Source: Tenebrio molitor (lineage: Eukaryota > Arthropoda > Insecta > Coleoptera > Tenebrionidae). From it: a DNA stretch of 64,000 nucleotides. The stretch lies in contig NC_091048.1 in the NCBI RefSeq assembly GCF_963966145.1, forward strand, positions 6,882,001-6,946,000, given 5' to 3'. The notes beneath the pieces are model-generated. The model worked only from the letters and a program-made list of their open reading frames with translations, ran no database searches and was not told the DNA's origin. The translations under genes and the position numbers were made by a program. Positions 53,860-64,000 of the stretch are shown piece after piece. Each line of letters begins with the position of its first letter. The first letter of the stretch is position 1.

Positions 53860-55471
53860 AACTCAAGAGCATAACTATAGCACCACCCCCGATTTTCCAG
53901 ATTTTTTCCCTAATCCTTTAGTTAAGATAATATGGCTTTAGGGAATCATAAAACAATCAAAAAGAATAATAATCAGCAAGTGTAGTGCCAGTTGTGAACA
54001 AATTGTGTGATTTATTGCAGAAAAACTGAAAATTCAAATGTGCATAACTATAGCACCACGCAATTTTAAATAACAAAAGTAAATAAAATGAAAGATGACT
54101 GTGGCCCGGGCCATGCCACGACTATCTAACATAAACAATCGATAAATTGTTATCAACAATAGTCATTAATTCGTTAGAGTCAAGTGCAAAATGCCTCGTG
54201 GTTGTTATTTTTCTGAGTTGGAAAAGGGTAAAATTTTGGTTTTTCAAAATGAAGGGCGAAATCTTTTGAAGAATTAATTGAACGATTCCGCAAAGTTGTG
54301 TCAAATTATTTAAGCAACTCTGCTGAATATGGCACAAACAAACAGGGCAGCCCAAGGAAAAGCGGTTTCGCCTAGGACTGTGAGAAGAATAATTGTCACA
54401 GCAAGCAACAGTTTGAAAAGTTGCCCAAGAATGTGGAGCGAATGTCTCACGATGGACAATAAGAAGGATTTTGAGTAAAAATGAACATATCGTACGTCAA
54501 AAATTGAAATAATCTCCAAGACTCCTTTTTAGACACAAAACCGCTAGGTTGGAATTTGTCCATCAGAACATGAACTGCCACTAGGAGAATTCAACCTAAG
54601 AATTTTCAAAAAATTTAAGTTTTTTTGAAGCATATTCTTTTCAGATAATTTTTCCTGACGAAAAAATGTTTAAATTAGATGGGCCAGACGGATTTAATTG
54701 CTATTGGAGAGATTTGAGAAAAGAACCGCAATACTTTTCCAAACGAAACTTTGGTAGTGGCACTCTAAAGGTGTGGGGAGCGTTCACCAAAACAGAGGTT
54801 CTAACGCTAGCTTACCTGTCAACACAAATGAATAGCAGGGAATATCCTGACGTTCTCGAAGAAGATTTGATACCTTTTTTAAACAACAACAACAATCAAC
54901 AATTGCTATTCCAACAAGATAACGGCCAGAAACACGTCAGCAGAAAGTCGATCAGGTCGTTCGAAGTTCAAAATATCGATTTATTAGAGTAGTCCTCCTG
55001 TTCCCCGGACATGAACCCAATTAAAAACCTTTGGGGCACCTTGGTTCGTCGACTGTATCAGGATAACAAACACTACGAAACCATAAATGAACTCAAAATT
55101 GCCCTAAATGGTTGGACCAATTTAGAGCCTGAAACACATAACAATTTGGTAGACAGCGTGAACTCTAGAATCTTTAAGCTAATTAGGAAAAATGGGGGGG
55201 GGGGGCAACCCACCATTACTGACTTAAAAGAACGTTTTGTAAAAAAAAATTGACATGTTATTTAAAATTGCGTGGTGCTATAGTTATGCACATTTGAATT
55301 TTCAGTTTTTCTGCAATAAATCACACAAATTGTTTACAACTGGCACTACACTTGCTGATTATTATTCTTTTTGATTCTTTTATGAGTCTCTAGAGCCATA
55401 TTATCTTAACTAAAGGTTTAGGGAAAAAATCTGGAAAATCGGGGGTGGTGCTATAGTTATGCTCTTGAGTG
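53860..55471 (+). mobile_element. Tc1-like transposon with IR/DR ends, 1612 bp
   Basis: TA on both sides (53858-53859, 55472-55473). Outer repeats (A/C)ACTCAAGAGCATAACT and ATAGCACCACCCCCGATTTT are mirrored at the right end. A second internal copy of CATAACTATAGCACCACG lies about 180 bases in from each end (about 54043 and 55271). Long inverted ends holding two direct repeats each are the IR/DR arrangement of several Tc1 families. It encloses a broken transposase (54191-55255). Confidence 0.9.
54191..55255 (+). pseudogene. Tc1-like transposase, frameshifted, third acidic residue replaced
   Basis: Begins MPRGCYFSELEKGKILVFQN, a typical Tc1 N terminus, then is shifted or stopped until about 54650. 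The catalytic part (54666-54992) has the first Asp region before MFKLDGPDGFNCYWRD, KVWGAF, and the second Asp in LFQQDNGQKH. A TAG (54990-54992) interrupts before SPDMNPIKNLWG. There the usual Glu of NPIENLW is Lys, so the DDE triad is broken as well. The tail reads INELKIALNGWTNL. Cannot encode active transposase. Confidence 0.88.
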
Positions 55472-55884
55472 TAGTATTTTAAAAGTCAAATTTCATGGCT
55501 AGTACTACTTTTTAGTATTTTTGTGTTAACTCCTTTCTTGCTTTTCTTTCAGTACCACAAGATGTTAGAAAAAAACAAAGAGTGGAATTGGACAGTATTT
55601 TTAATTCTCTCTAACTTTCATTTTAACTATTTTGGCATAAAATTATTAGGGGAGCCAATAATTGAAACTCTTTATTTTTACATGTAAAATCCTATGTCTT
55701 GTAAACCAATTCTACACCCGGTATATCCTTTAAGCAGTAACATTTTTTGCCCTGAAATTATGCTCTAATTAATGTATTCTAGTACATTTTGTAGTGTTGG
55801 GTTACAAGCCTACAATTTAAAATCTCCCAATCTCTCGCTGGACGAAGTATAGATGATTAACTCGTAATTGTATACAATCATACA

Positions 55885-56730
55885 CTGCTCCCAAAATTAA
55901 CACATCACTTTGGAAAATGTGAAAATAGTTGGAGTGTTTTAAATTGCAATAAGAGTTTTACAAGAAAAATTTAAATTTATTCAATAATTACAAAAAAAAA
56001 GAAAAATTGTCACAACTGCCTCTACAAAATAAACTAGAGAAAATGGCTCAGTGGCGTATATTTCCACTTCTAGCATGAATGACGGCTTCACACCGTTTAC
56101 CCATCCTGTTAATACGACGACTAAATGAACGCTATGCCCAATGCAACATTCTTGGAAGGCAGCCTTACGGAGGTGGCTTAGTTATGGTTTTGGGTAGTGT
56201 ATGTTCTACGGGTCGTGCCGGTTGGCCAGTTTTTCCCAGAGGGACATTGAATAGCGCAGTTTATATAACAGATATCCTGGAACAATATGTGGTACCATTT
56301 GCCCCAATTATCGGGGATAATTTCATCTTCCAGCATGATAATGCAAGACCCGCACAGTGTCAGAATTGTGTCCGAGTATTCGGACGAAGTCGGTATTGCT
56401 TCTATGCAAGGGTCAGCAAGGAGTCAGGACCTTAACACGATAGAAAATGTGTGGGACATGATGCGGCGACGAGTTCGGGCTCTTCAGCCACCTCCAGCTA
56501 CGCTGGGTGAATTTTGTGAGCAGATAATCACTATTTGGGCAATCAGGACCAAGCAGATGTCCTGTCCACTATTAACCTGCTGTTAATAAGGGTCCAGGAG
56601 CAGGGCGTTGGATGTGCAATTTGTCTTCTAGAAGACGTTGGTGAATGGTTTCGAGGCCAGTTCGAATGTTGGTTCCTCGGGCTAGCTGCATTTGCAGACG
56701 TCGGGTATTGGTGAAGCGTTTCTTGACAGC
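55885..56730 (+). pseudogene. second Tc1-like transposase relic
   Basis: Possible left end ACTGCTCCCAAAATTAACAC at 55886. Frames read YGGGLVMVLGSVCSTGRAGW, PRGTLNSAVYITDILEQYVV, IIGDNFIFQHDNARP (second Asp), then shifted SARSQDLNTIENVWDMMRRR with the Glu of IENVWD kept, and LQPPPATLGEFCEQI. The N-terminal DNA-binding part is missing and one frameshift splits the catalytic domain. Confidence 0.85.
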
Positions 56731-57503
56731 GAGCAATCTCAGGAACCAGGATCGAGCCTACTTGCTCTTATATACCACTCTAGTATTTTCTAGCCTTGTG
56801 ATACAATAGTTATTTGGATCACTAGTCCAGAAAATTATATTTTGCGAGTGTGAGTGGTATTGCGTAGCCAAGGCGCCTAGCCGAGGCGAGCACACGAGCA
56901 CTCCCAAAACATTTTCTGGGCGTGTAATCCACAAAATTTTTCATGACGACAAATTTAAATCATTTTTAAAAAGTAAAAAATTATTATTAATCAATTCAAC
57001 CAAAGTAACTTCTATGTCAAACTTTGTTGACATTTAAGAATCAATGCTGCCAGCCCATTCTCTGGCGAATTTTTAACCAAGGTCACTTTTGTAAGTACTA
57101 GGCGGGGAATTTAACGTTCCCGGCGGATTTTGAATCATGTAAAACCGTCGATAACGGACGGAGGCATGAAAATAAGTAATAACTATTCTGCCTTTGTTAG
57201 GAAATGTTCCACGTTTCCTAACTCAAATTAACGTTCAAATATGTTAGTTTTCCAAGCTCTAGTAGAAAAATAATATCACACAAACCAAAGTAGTAGTTAC
57301 CACAGCAGTGCTGTTATGTCATTTTACCACACTAGTGCGGTAATGTATATCATTATAACATTCAAATTCATTTTATAAAGTTTGACAAGGTTTATTAACG
57401 CCTTTCTAGTCACGAGTTTGATTAGGTACGAGCGTAGCGTCACAACGTTCTCTACTAAACTTAAAATGTCGTGACAATTTCTTAACCACTTCATATGAAG
57501 ATG

Positions 57504-57862
57504 TACTATTGCGGGCAAAAAAAGTGGGACATCAACGTCATTGTCTTGACTTTTAATGTGAAATAACCCTTACCTGATTCTAACCCTATTTTGAATTGAT
57601 TGACGTTGTCATTAAGTATTGTAGGTTGTAGGGAATGATGTAAGTAAGCACGTAGTGAATGTTTATTTAATGCAAAGTTCCAATCAAAATCTACCTTTAT
57701 CAAAAGAAGAGAGTATTTGGAAACGGAAAATAGGAATATGAAATAAATTTTTAAACTGTCAGCTGGAATAGTGTCAAAAAAATGACAATAAAGCTTGAAC
57801 TACATCGAATTTTTCAAAACTGACAGAAATTTGATGTCCCACTTTTTTTGCCCGCAATAGTA
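57504..57862. mobile_element. CAGTYGCG-type MITE, AAAAAAAGTGGGACAT subfamily
   Basis: TACTATTGCGGGCAAAAAAA left and TTTTTTTGCCCGCAATAGTA right. Its right TA (57861-57862) is the left TA of the next element. Confidence 0.9.
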
Positions 57863-58111
57863 CTGTCGCGAGCAAAAAAAAACTGGTCGTCAAAATCATG
57901 CTTTGACGCAATGGAAAATGCTCTATTGTAAATCGGTTTTAAATATCATAACCTATCATCATGTTGTATGACATTAATTAGCATTGATTAATTAATTTTT
58001 TGACACTTTATTGACGTGGGCATAATCAGGCAGGGAAATTTTTTAAGTTGTGACAGTCTAACTCAATTTTGAAATGACATTGACGACCATAATTTTTTGC
58101 TCGCGACAGTA
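57861..58111. mobile_element. CAGTYGCG-type MITE sharing a TA with its neighbour
   Basis: TACTGTCGCGAGCAAAAAAA left and TTTTTTGCTCGCGACAGTAG right, with interior like 36008-36233. Confidence 0.9.
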
Positions 58112-58329
58112 GATTTACTTAATACTTCGTACATATAAATGTGTCTCTTGTGACGACAAACCTTTTTACAGAAGTACATATTTTATTAGTACTCGGATTT
58201 CATTTGTCCGTCACGCCTTGTCATCATTGCCTTATCATTAAGGACAATAAATTCTTAACCTGTCTTGAATAAGCATAACATAACCACATCTAATATATCA
58301 TAATTTTTTTATCTCCTTTAACGCACGTA

Positions 58330-58985
58330 TACAGTATGTCCCCGGATTGAGTTTACAAGAGGGAAACATTTTTTATTTTTAATTTTACGCAAAAACTTCA
58401 GAGGAATAACATTCTTTGCTTCATCTGAAACCCCCATTTCTGTTATTAAAAAGTCTTTTTCTACACAGAGGGAGACTTAACATTAAAATCAAAGAAAATG
58501 CAAAAAAATATTTTCCTTTTTTTTGAAAAAATCAAATGATAATTTAATATAAAACTATTCTATTAACTACGCGCCGTTTTCTGTACATAATTCAACCCTG
58601 TATCGAAGTTTAAGCTTCTGAACACCCATGCCTGATGCATAACTGTTGAGAAATGTTTCATTAAATTTTGTAATTATGTTACAAAAACCGGTCCAACATT
58701 GGATTAAATAAATTCTTTGTTCTAAAGACAACATTTTGAAACAGTAATAAGTTGTTTGTTAAAAAACCAGGCCAATTGTAATAAAATTTATAACATAAAA
58801 ATTAATTCTAAACCAAATTTTAACAAAAAATGTTAATTTAAGAATACAGTGTATCAATACTGAGATTCTAATAACGGAAATGGGGGTTTCAGATGAAGCA
58901 AAAAATGTTATTCCTCTGAAATTTTTACGTAAAATCAAAAAAATGTTTTTTTCCTCTTGTAAACTCAATCCGGGGACATACTGTA
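58330..58985. mobile_element. MITE with arms of about 130 bp, TACAGTATGTCCCCGG ends
   Basis: TACAGTATGTCCCCGGATTG left and CAATCCGGGGACATACTGTA right. The arms continue through CTTCAGAGGAATAACATTC, GCTTCATCTGAAACCCCCAT and inverses. Confidence 0.9.
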
Positions 58986-59121
58986 TATGCATCTCACTTT
59001 CAAATTTGTAAGGCCCAATATTTTTTAAATATCTTTGTTTAGGTACTATCGAATTCATGAAAAACTAGTACAGCAAAATTTTGTTGGAGTAAATTGGGCT
59101 ACATGAAAATGTCAAATATAT

Positions 59122-59481
59122 GCCGTTCACGATTATTTTAAACACGCAGCAGGCCATGATATTTTTTTGTTAGATTGTCGTGTCATATGACATTTCGTTT
59201 TTAAATATACGCATTATTGTCAATTCCGTCATTAATTTAGTTAATAAGAATTTACCCAGATTTGCCCTACAAATATGTATGTTTCATTTCAATTACAATT
59301 TTACGATCATTGTTCCTAATGCGTTCAATTATGTAAAAAATGTAACAACCTGGGAGCAGTGTTCCGTTGAATTATAACCTAAAATCATCGTAAAATAGAT
59401 TTATCATGACAAATCACAATACTGCCAACTAAAATGTCAGATTTTCATAGATAATCCGAATTTGAAATAATCGTGAATGGT
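59122..59481. mobile_element. MITE, CCGTTCACGATTATTT ends
   Basis: CCGTTCACGATTATTT and AAATAATCGTGAATGG are inverse with one mismatch. It lies directly before the next MITE. Confidence 0.6.
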
Positions 59482-59483
59482 AT

Positions 59484-59815
59484 AGTCCAATTTTTACCCA
59501 TTTGCGATGACGTCATTATCTAGTAACTTTACGTATGTTTGAGCTAGGATCAGAAACAAATTTGAATTGATCATAAATAACTATAAATATGTCACATTTG
59601 TTGACAATTGCTTCGAAAGGTTATGTTTGTAATCAATGTAATATGTGAAAGAAATTAAAAATTGTCAAATTGACAGGAGCATAAAATAACCTCAAAGTGA
59701 CCATCAATAAATAAACGTGCCTTTTTTTTTTGTTTTTTTCTGTTTCTGTCGTTTCAATAAAGAGAAAGCGAGGAAGGAAATCGTGACGTCACCTCAAAAG
59801 GGTAAAAATTGGACT
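59484..59815. mobile_element. MITE, AGTCCAATTTTTACCC ends
   Basis: AGTCCAATTTTTACCCATTT left and GGGTAAAAATTGGACT right, with subterminal GATGACGTCA/TGACGTCACC. Confidence 0.85.
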
Positions 59816-60605
59816 TTATATATAAACAATGCTCAATCCAACGTCAAACGTATTTAGGTTATCTACTTGACATGTTGGACATTAGTAACCAGTTAACATA
59901 AAGTACACTACAACATTTTTGAAAAGTTGACATAACTACGACGTTTTGCTGTCCTAGTTTTTCATGAATTCGAAAGTACATCATAACGTCAAATATTTTT
60001 GTGTAAGCTGTCTTTGATTCGCACAACATTTTTTTTATATTCATATTCTGAATCTGCGTTGTCCTCCTCATAACTTAAAAAAAATGCTTCCCAACTTTAA
60101 AAATGTCGTTTCTTGTTCTTAAAGAACTAATACTCTGAAGATAAAATTTTAAATGGTTATTGTGTATTTTTTCTGAATTTTTTTTCGGCTGCGCATCATC
60201 TTAGATGAGCGCTATATTAAAAAAAAAATAACTGTAAATCATAAGAACATGATATACATGGTGAGTGCACAATGACCAACAGGATTTTAAGGGGTGTTCG
60301 AGCTCATTAAAAGAAGGCAAAAAGCTAAGTAACTTCTTTTATAAAATCAACAGCAAGGCTAGAAAAAATATTAAAAAACGTTGTGGTTATGTCAACTCTA
60401 GATAATTAGTGAGGTCATTAATGGGTCAAATGTTAGAACACAGTTTCAATGTTTGTCCAGAGCACAAGAATTTCTCGGACCTGTCCGTAATGTAAGTCTT
60501 GTTGACAGAAAAAGTTATGCCGCAGATTACAAAATAATCTAAATAAAGGAGATACTTTTTAAATGTTTTCCATTAACAATAAACGCTGGAACAATGTATA
60601 GGTAT

Positions 60606-60964
60606 ATAGTCTTTGCCAAAGCCAAATAACCACCAACACTGCATTCTACCCAGAAAATCAACCGACAACGTTGTGCACTTAGAGCCCGATTTCAAGTCAG
60701 GGTGACAAATAGGTGGTGCAGCGCAAATGTGTAGCTATCTTTGTCCTACACATTAATTACTAATAAGCGTCATCTTTCTCAAACTTGCAATTTTGTGCCG
60801 TTACCATGACAATACAAGTTGCAACTCAACTTGAAATCGGCCTCTGAGATTCGATTGGTCTAGCATTTTAGTAATGTCAAAATTGCCATTATACACTTAG
60901 TGTAATTTTGTTTTCACCAACTTAATTCAACAGGTGGTGGTTATTTGGGTTTGGCACGGCCTAT
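60606..60964. mobile_element. MITE related to 5550-5942
   Basis: TATAGTCTTTGCCAAAGCCA left against a right end GGGTTTGGCACGGCCTATA. Subterminal ACCACCAACACTGCATTCTA is shared with 5550-5942. Confidence 0.75.
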
Positions 60965-61570
60965 AGATTTAGAACTATTTGACTTCTCTTTCCATAAGGA
61001 AGAAGTGAAATGTTTTTATTTCATTGTAATTTGACTAAATACATTTTTAATTTGTGTCAATTTGTATTCTCAAAATAATCATACTGTACAGGTACAAAAT
61101 AACACCGTCTGTAACAATGTAGCTTTATTTTTATTTTTTTCGTTATTATAATCTATCTTAATTAAAACTGTAAAAACTACTAAGAGTTTTAATTATCCCA
61201 AGTACTACAAGATAAAATTAAAAAGAGTTAGGTTCAAAAGTCAAAGGTGCAAAAAAACTTGCACAAAATTAAAATAAAGATCTTTAAAAACAACGAAACG
61301 CGAGCCGATTAAGATGTGGGACTTTTCGTATCTCTGACTGTCGATAATTATTATGATCTTTTATAATATCGACGAATGACCCCCAAGACCTTTTATTAAT
61401 TCAGTTCGAAATAAAATAGCTATGTAAGTGTTCAATATACTGGGTGCCCCAAAATTCGCGGAACAGCTTAGCAGTACGTTGTTAAGTAGTCATTAAAATA
61501 TTCGGTAAAAATGCTAAAAAGAAATCAATCTTCGTTTTTGTAGAAGATATGGACCATTCTACTACAGTGT

Positions 61571-62067
61571 CTTTTTTTTAACGCTGGCCATAGGGATTTA
61601 CATGCTAAAAAGTTTAGGGTCTGTTAATGAGCTTTTTAGTAGGAATTTTTAAGTGACATTTGGTAAGATATTAGATTAGTATTTTATAAATCAATTTCAG
61701 CTCGGCTCATCGTACAAAACAAAATAATCACGGAATTAGAGCAAAAATAGGTTTATTAAATTTACCACGTGGCTTGCCAAGTAGGCTGACGTAGTTTATT
61801 AAATAACTATTAATTATTTTTGAATTTTCGTTTCATAAATTGTTCAAACTATCTTCCATAGGCTGCAAGACACTAACCAAGACGATCATAAAAATTTTGT
61901 CGAACATTTTGTAACTATCTAACGATTATAAAACCTTTAGGGCAAGAAATAATGTAATAAATTAAAAGTACTTTTTTAAAATTAATTCCGTAATTATTTT
62001 ATTCTGTAGTATACAAATTGTATTTGCTTTTGTCATGTAAATCCCTATGGCCAGCGTTAAAAAAAGG
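61571..62067. mobile_element. MITE, TTTTTTAACGCTGGCCATAG ends
   Basis: AACGCTGGCCATAGGGATTT followed by ACATG is inverted at the right end as CATGTAAATCCCTATGGCCA. Confidence 0.85.
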
Positions 62068-62200
62068 AACTGTTTGTATCCCAATAGCCATGTTGCCATA
62101 TGTTATTTGAGGTAGAACCGACATAAAATCACTTCTTGGAAATGCTGGAAATAATGAAATAAATAATTGCAAACCTAATCACAATCATTCAGAATTATTA

Positions 62201-62840
62201 TACAGGGTGTTATTCAAATGCGCGGAAAAATTTTAACCACGAGCTACTGGCTTCATGTAGAACTCGGAAAAAATATTTAAAAAATTGTATGTCAAAAAAT
62301 AAAATGAGATTTATTTTTTGAGCTACTTTTTTTTTATTGTTTTTACTCTTTTACGTTGTCCCACAACCTCGTAGGTCAAATTTCAGCACAAATACAGCCT
62401 GTATATCATATTTTATAAAACGTACACCAATGCGGTTTCCTTGTTTTAAACCATATTTCCTAGAGGTTACTTCCCATTGGCGTATGTACAAAAATTCGAT
62501 CATTGGGAAGTATTTTTTGAGGAAAATTTTCACCGTGCTAGTGTGGATGTTCACGGGCTTCGCCATAGATCAAAATCATATTGGTTTTCTCCAGGTTGAT
62601 GGAAACCATTTGTGATTTAAATTGAGGTTCTTGTCAAACTGACTTAATTTTGAATTAAATAACAAACAAAAATCTACTGATTTTTTTTTTACCCATTTTT
62701 TCATAAAATTCAGCGGCTCCCATACTTTGTTCGAAAAACTTTTATGTCCTTTTTCTCGAAAAATATCAATATTTTATCAATCGTTACCTGTGTGCTACCA
62801 CAGGTTAAAATATCTGCACTTCTTTCAAACTCACCCTGTA
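62201..62840. mobile_element. mariner-like relic, TACAGGGTG ends
   Basis: TACAGGGTGTTATTCAAATG left, and TTAAAATATCTGCACTTCTT then CACCCTGTA right. Same family as 24275-25569 and 47079-48052. The middle holds a decayed N-terminal transposase frame on the minus strand of the element. Confidence 0.75.
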
Positions 62841-63007
62841 TAAAAATAAAAACAAGTACATAGTTAACATTTATTTCTGTTAATCATAGGTACTCGATTT
62901 GTATAAAGAAATTATTGTTGCGTACGGCACGGCGTATCCTGGTTTATTTTCAAAAAACTTTTAATCACAATCTACACTTATGTTTTCAAAATTTTTAGAT
63001 AACTTAT

Positions 63008-63424
63008 TTTTTATTATACATGAATCATATCCCTGTTTTTGACACTTAAGTGCGTGCGAAAAAGGGCCTTTAAAACACTAAAGCTTTAAGGGTTGCTTAG
63101 GTAACAACAAATTCACCTACATTTTGAGCAATGATAAATAGACATTGACACATGATTTATGATAGCAACGAAACAACAACAATTGACCATTTCTATATCA
63201 ACGATTAATGACACAGATTACCTCGGAAAAGGTATTTCATTTTACTTTTTTTGTTATAATTTTCAGATTGTAGTGCAGGTATAATAAAAAATACCGTATG
63301 ATACACGTTTATAAGGGCCTTTAAAGCACTTGCGACGTTAAAAGCACTCCGCTACGCGTCGTGCTCTTAAATTCGTCGCGCGTGCTTTAAAGGCTTCCTT
63401 ATAAACTTGTATCATAATATACTA
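63008..63424. mobile_element. MITE, GATACAAGTTTATAAGGAAG family, copy 2
   Basis: Reverse copy of 27601-28016 along its whole length, including AGGGCCTTTAAAACACTAAA and TCGCGCGTGCTTTAAAGGCT. Confidence 0.85.
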
Positions 63425-64000
63425 TTCCTCCACATTTATTAAATAGAGAACGATTTGCAACTTCACTTCCAACCCACCCAAAACAATTTCTTGTGTCCCA
63501 AGACTCTAAATTAAGACCTTCATTGTATTTGTAATTTCTGGAATCTGTTCAGAGGACATTTAAAAAAATAACTACTATGGTCAAAGTTTTAAAATCAATT
63601 ATTTTAACAATTGTTTTCATAATTTAAAACATTTCTCTCAAATTTCTTTAATTTGGGTTAGTGAATATTGATTGGTGACTTTAAATAATTATCAAAAAGT
63701 CATGTTTTTATTAAACAGGTGAAAATTATATTTGCCTAAAAAAGCAACAGCATAATCGAACTTTTGTTGTCCTTTGGTTATTAACTGTGAAAATTCATAT
63801 TTTACGGTCCAGTTATAACAACTAAACTTAGACAATGTTCAATAAGTGTAAAAATAATTAAATCGCCATATAACATAATATGATTTAGTGTCTTCTGAGT
63901 TATTTGAATTCATGTCGAAGTAAAAATAAATCACGCATGTGTTATATGTATCTATTTTAATGGATCAACAATAAAAGATGTTTCGTTCTTTGTAAAAATT
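63425..64000. other. nothing recognised
   Basis: AT-rich sequence to the window edge without a supported feature. Confidence 0.5.

Larger units (their letters stand above)
53395..55723. mobile_element. outer foldback element with arms of about 240 bp
   Basis: TACCGGGTGTAGAATTGGTT left and AACCAATTCTACACCCGGTA right. The arms remain alignable to about 53630 and from 55490 (AAAAGTACTACT / AGTACTACTTTT). A Tc1-like element (53860-55471) is inserted within it. Confidence 0.85.

Noticed and set aside
1..64000. CRISPR array, rRNA, tRNA or bacterial operon
   Set aside because: No spaced direct-repeat array, no cloverleaf or rRNA segment recognised by eye, and introns plus eukaryotic transposons throughout. 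A tRNA scan was not possible here.

Overview
The window is a stretch of insect nuclear genome, probably from a beetle. I infer this from AT-rich DNA, protein-coding introns of 49-61 bases, several Tc1/mariner relics with insect-type HTH domains, and dozens of TA-inserting miniature elements. The species cannot be fixed from the sequence alone. Genes occupy roughly the first 42 kb. After that I see only transposon debris and one weak candidate exon.

1-28.6 kb, plus strand: a cluster of eight fast-evolving, mostly disordered proteins whose families I cannot name. Four of them (21, 8588, 14629, 22740) share an N-terminal 16-residue core, PRG..(x)P.E...IEIP. The others are longer Ser/Pro/Gly-rich proteins. 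Three otherwise dissimilar types end in a common FQxxRRxxL tail. Long and PRG-IEIP genes occur as tight pairs 113-122 bases apart (6327/8588, 13276/14629, 21283/22740). The gene at 2686 carries three ABBA-type motifs (Fx[ILV][FY]x[DE]) and a KEN box, the signature of proteins that bind the Cdc20/Cdh1 activators of the anaphase-promoting complex. The 11.3-24.3 kb part is a recent tandem duplication. It left an intact pair (21283-28624) and a copy whose second gene lacks its last four exons.

28.8-42.1 kb: a small two-exon minus-strand gene (28829-29222) shares a divergent promoter region with a large plus-strand gene (29559-42094). The large gene ends in an ALMS motif and is therefore an ALMS1/CEP295-like centriole or centrosome protein. 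Its last 23 codons lie beyond an 8.2-kb intron packed with miniature inverted-repeat elements.

42.1-64 kb: intergenic DNA full of MITEs and degraded Tc1/mariner elements, often abutting or nested, including a 1.6-kb Tc1-like element at 53860-55471. Two solo-LTR-like insertions with 4-base target duplications sit at 9474-10814 and 19287-21079.

The nearest thing to an undescribed system is the 28-kb gene cluster: paired genes, shared short linear motifs, an APC/C-type motif cassette and a neighbouring centriole gene. A role in germline or early-embryo cell division is a reasonable guess but is inference only.
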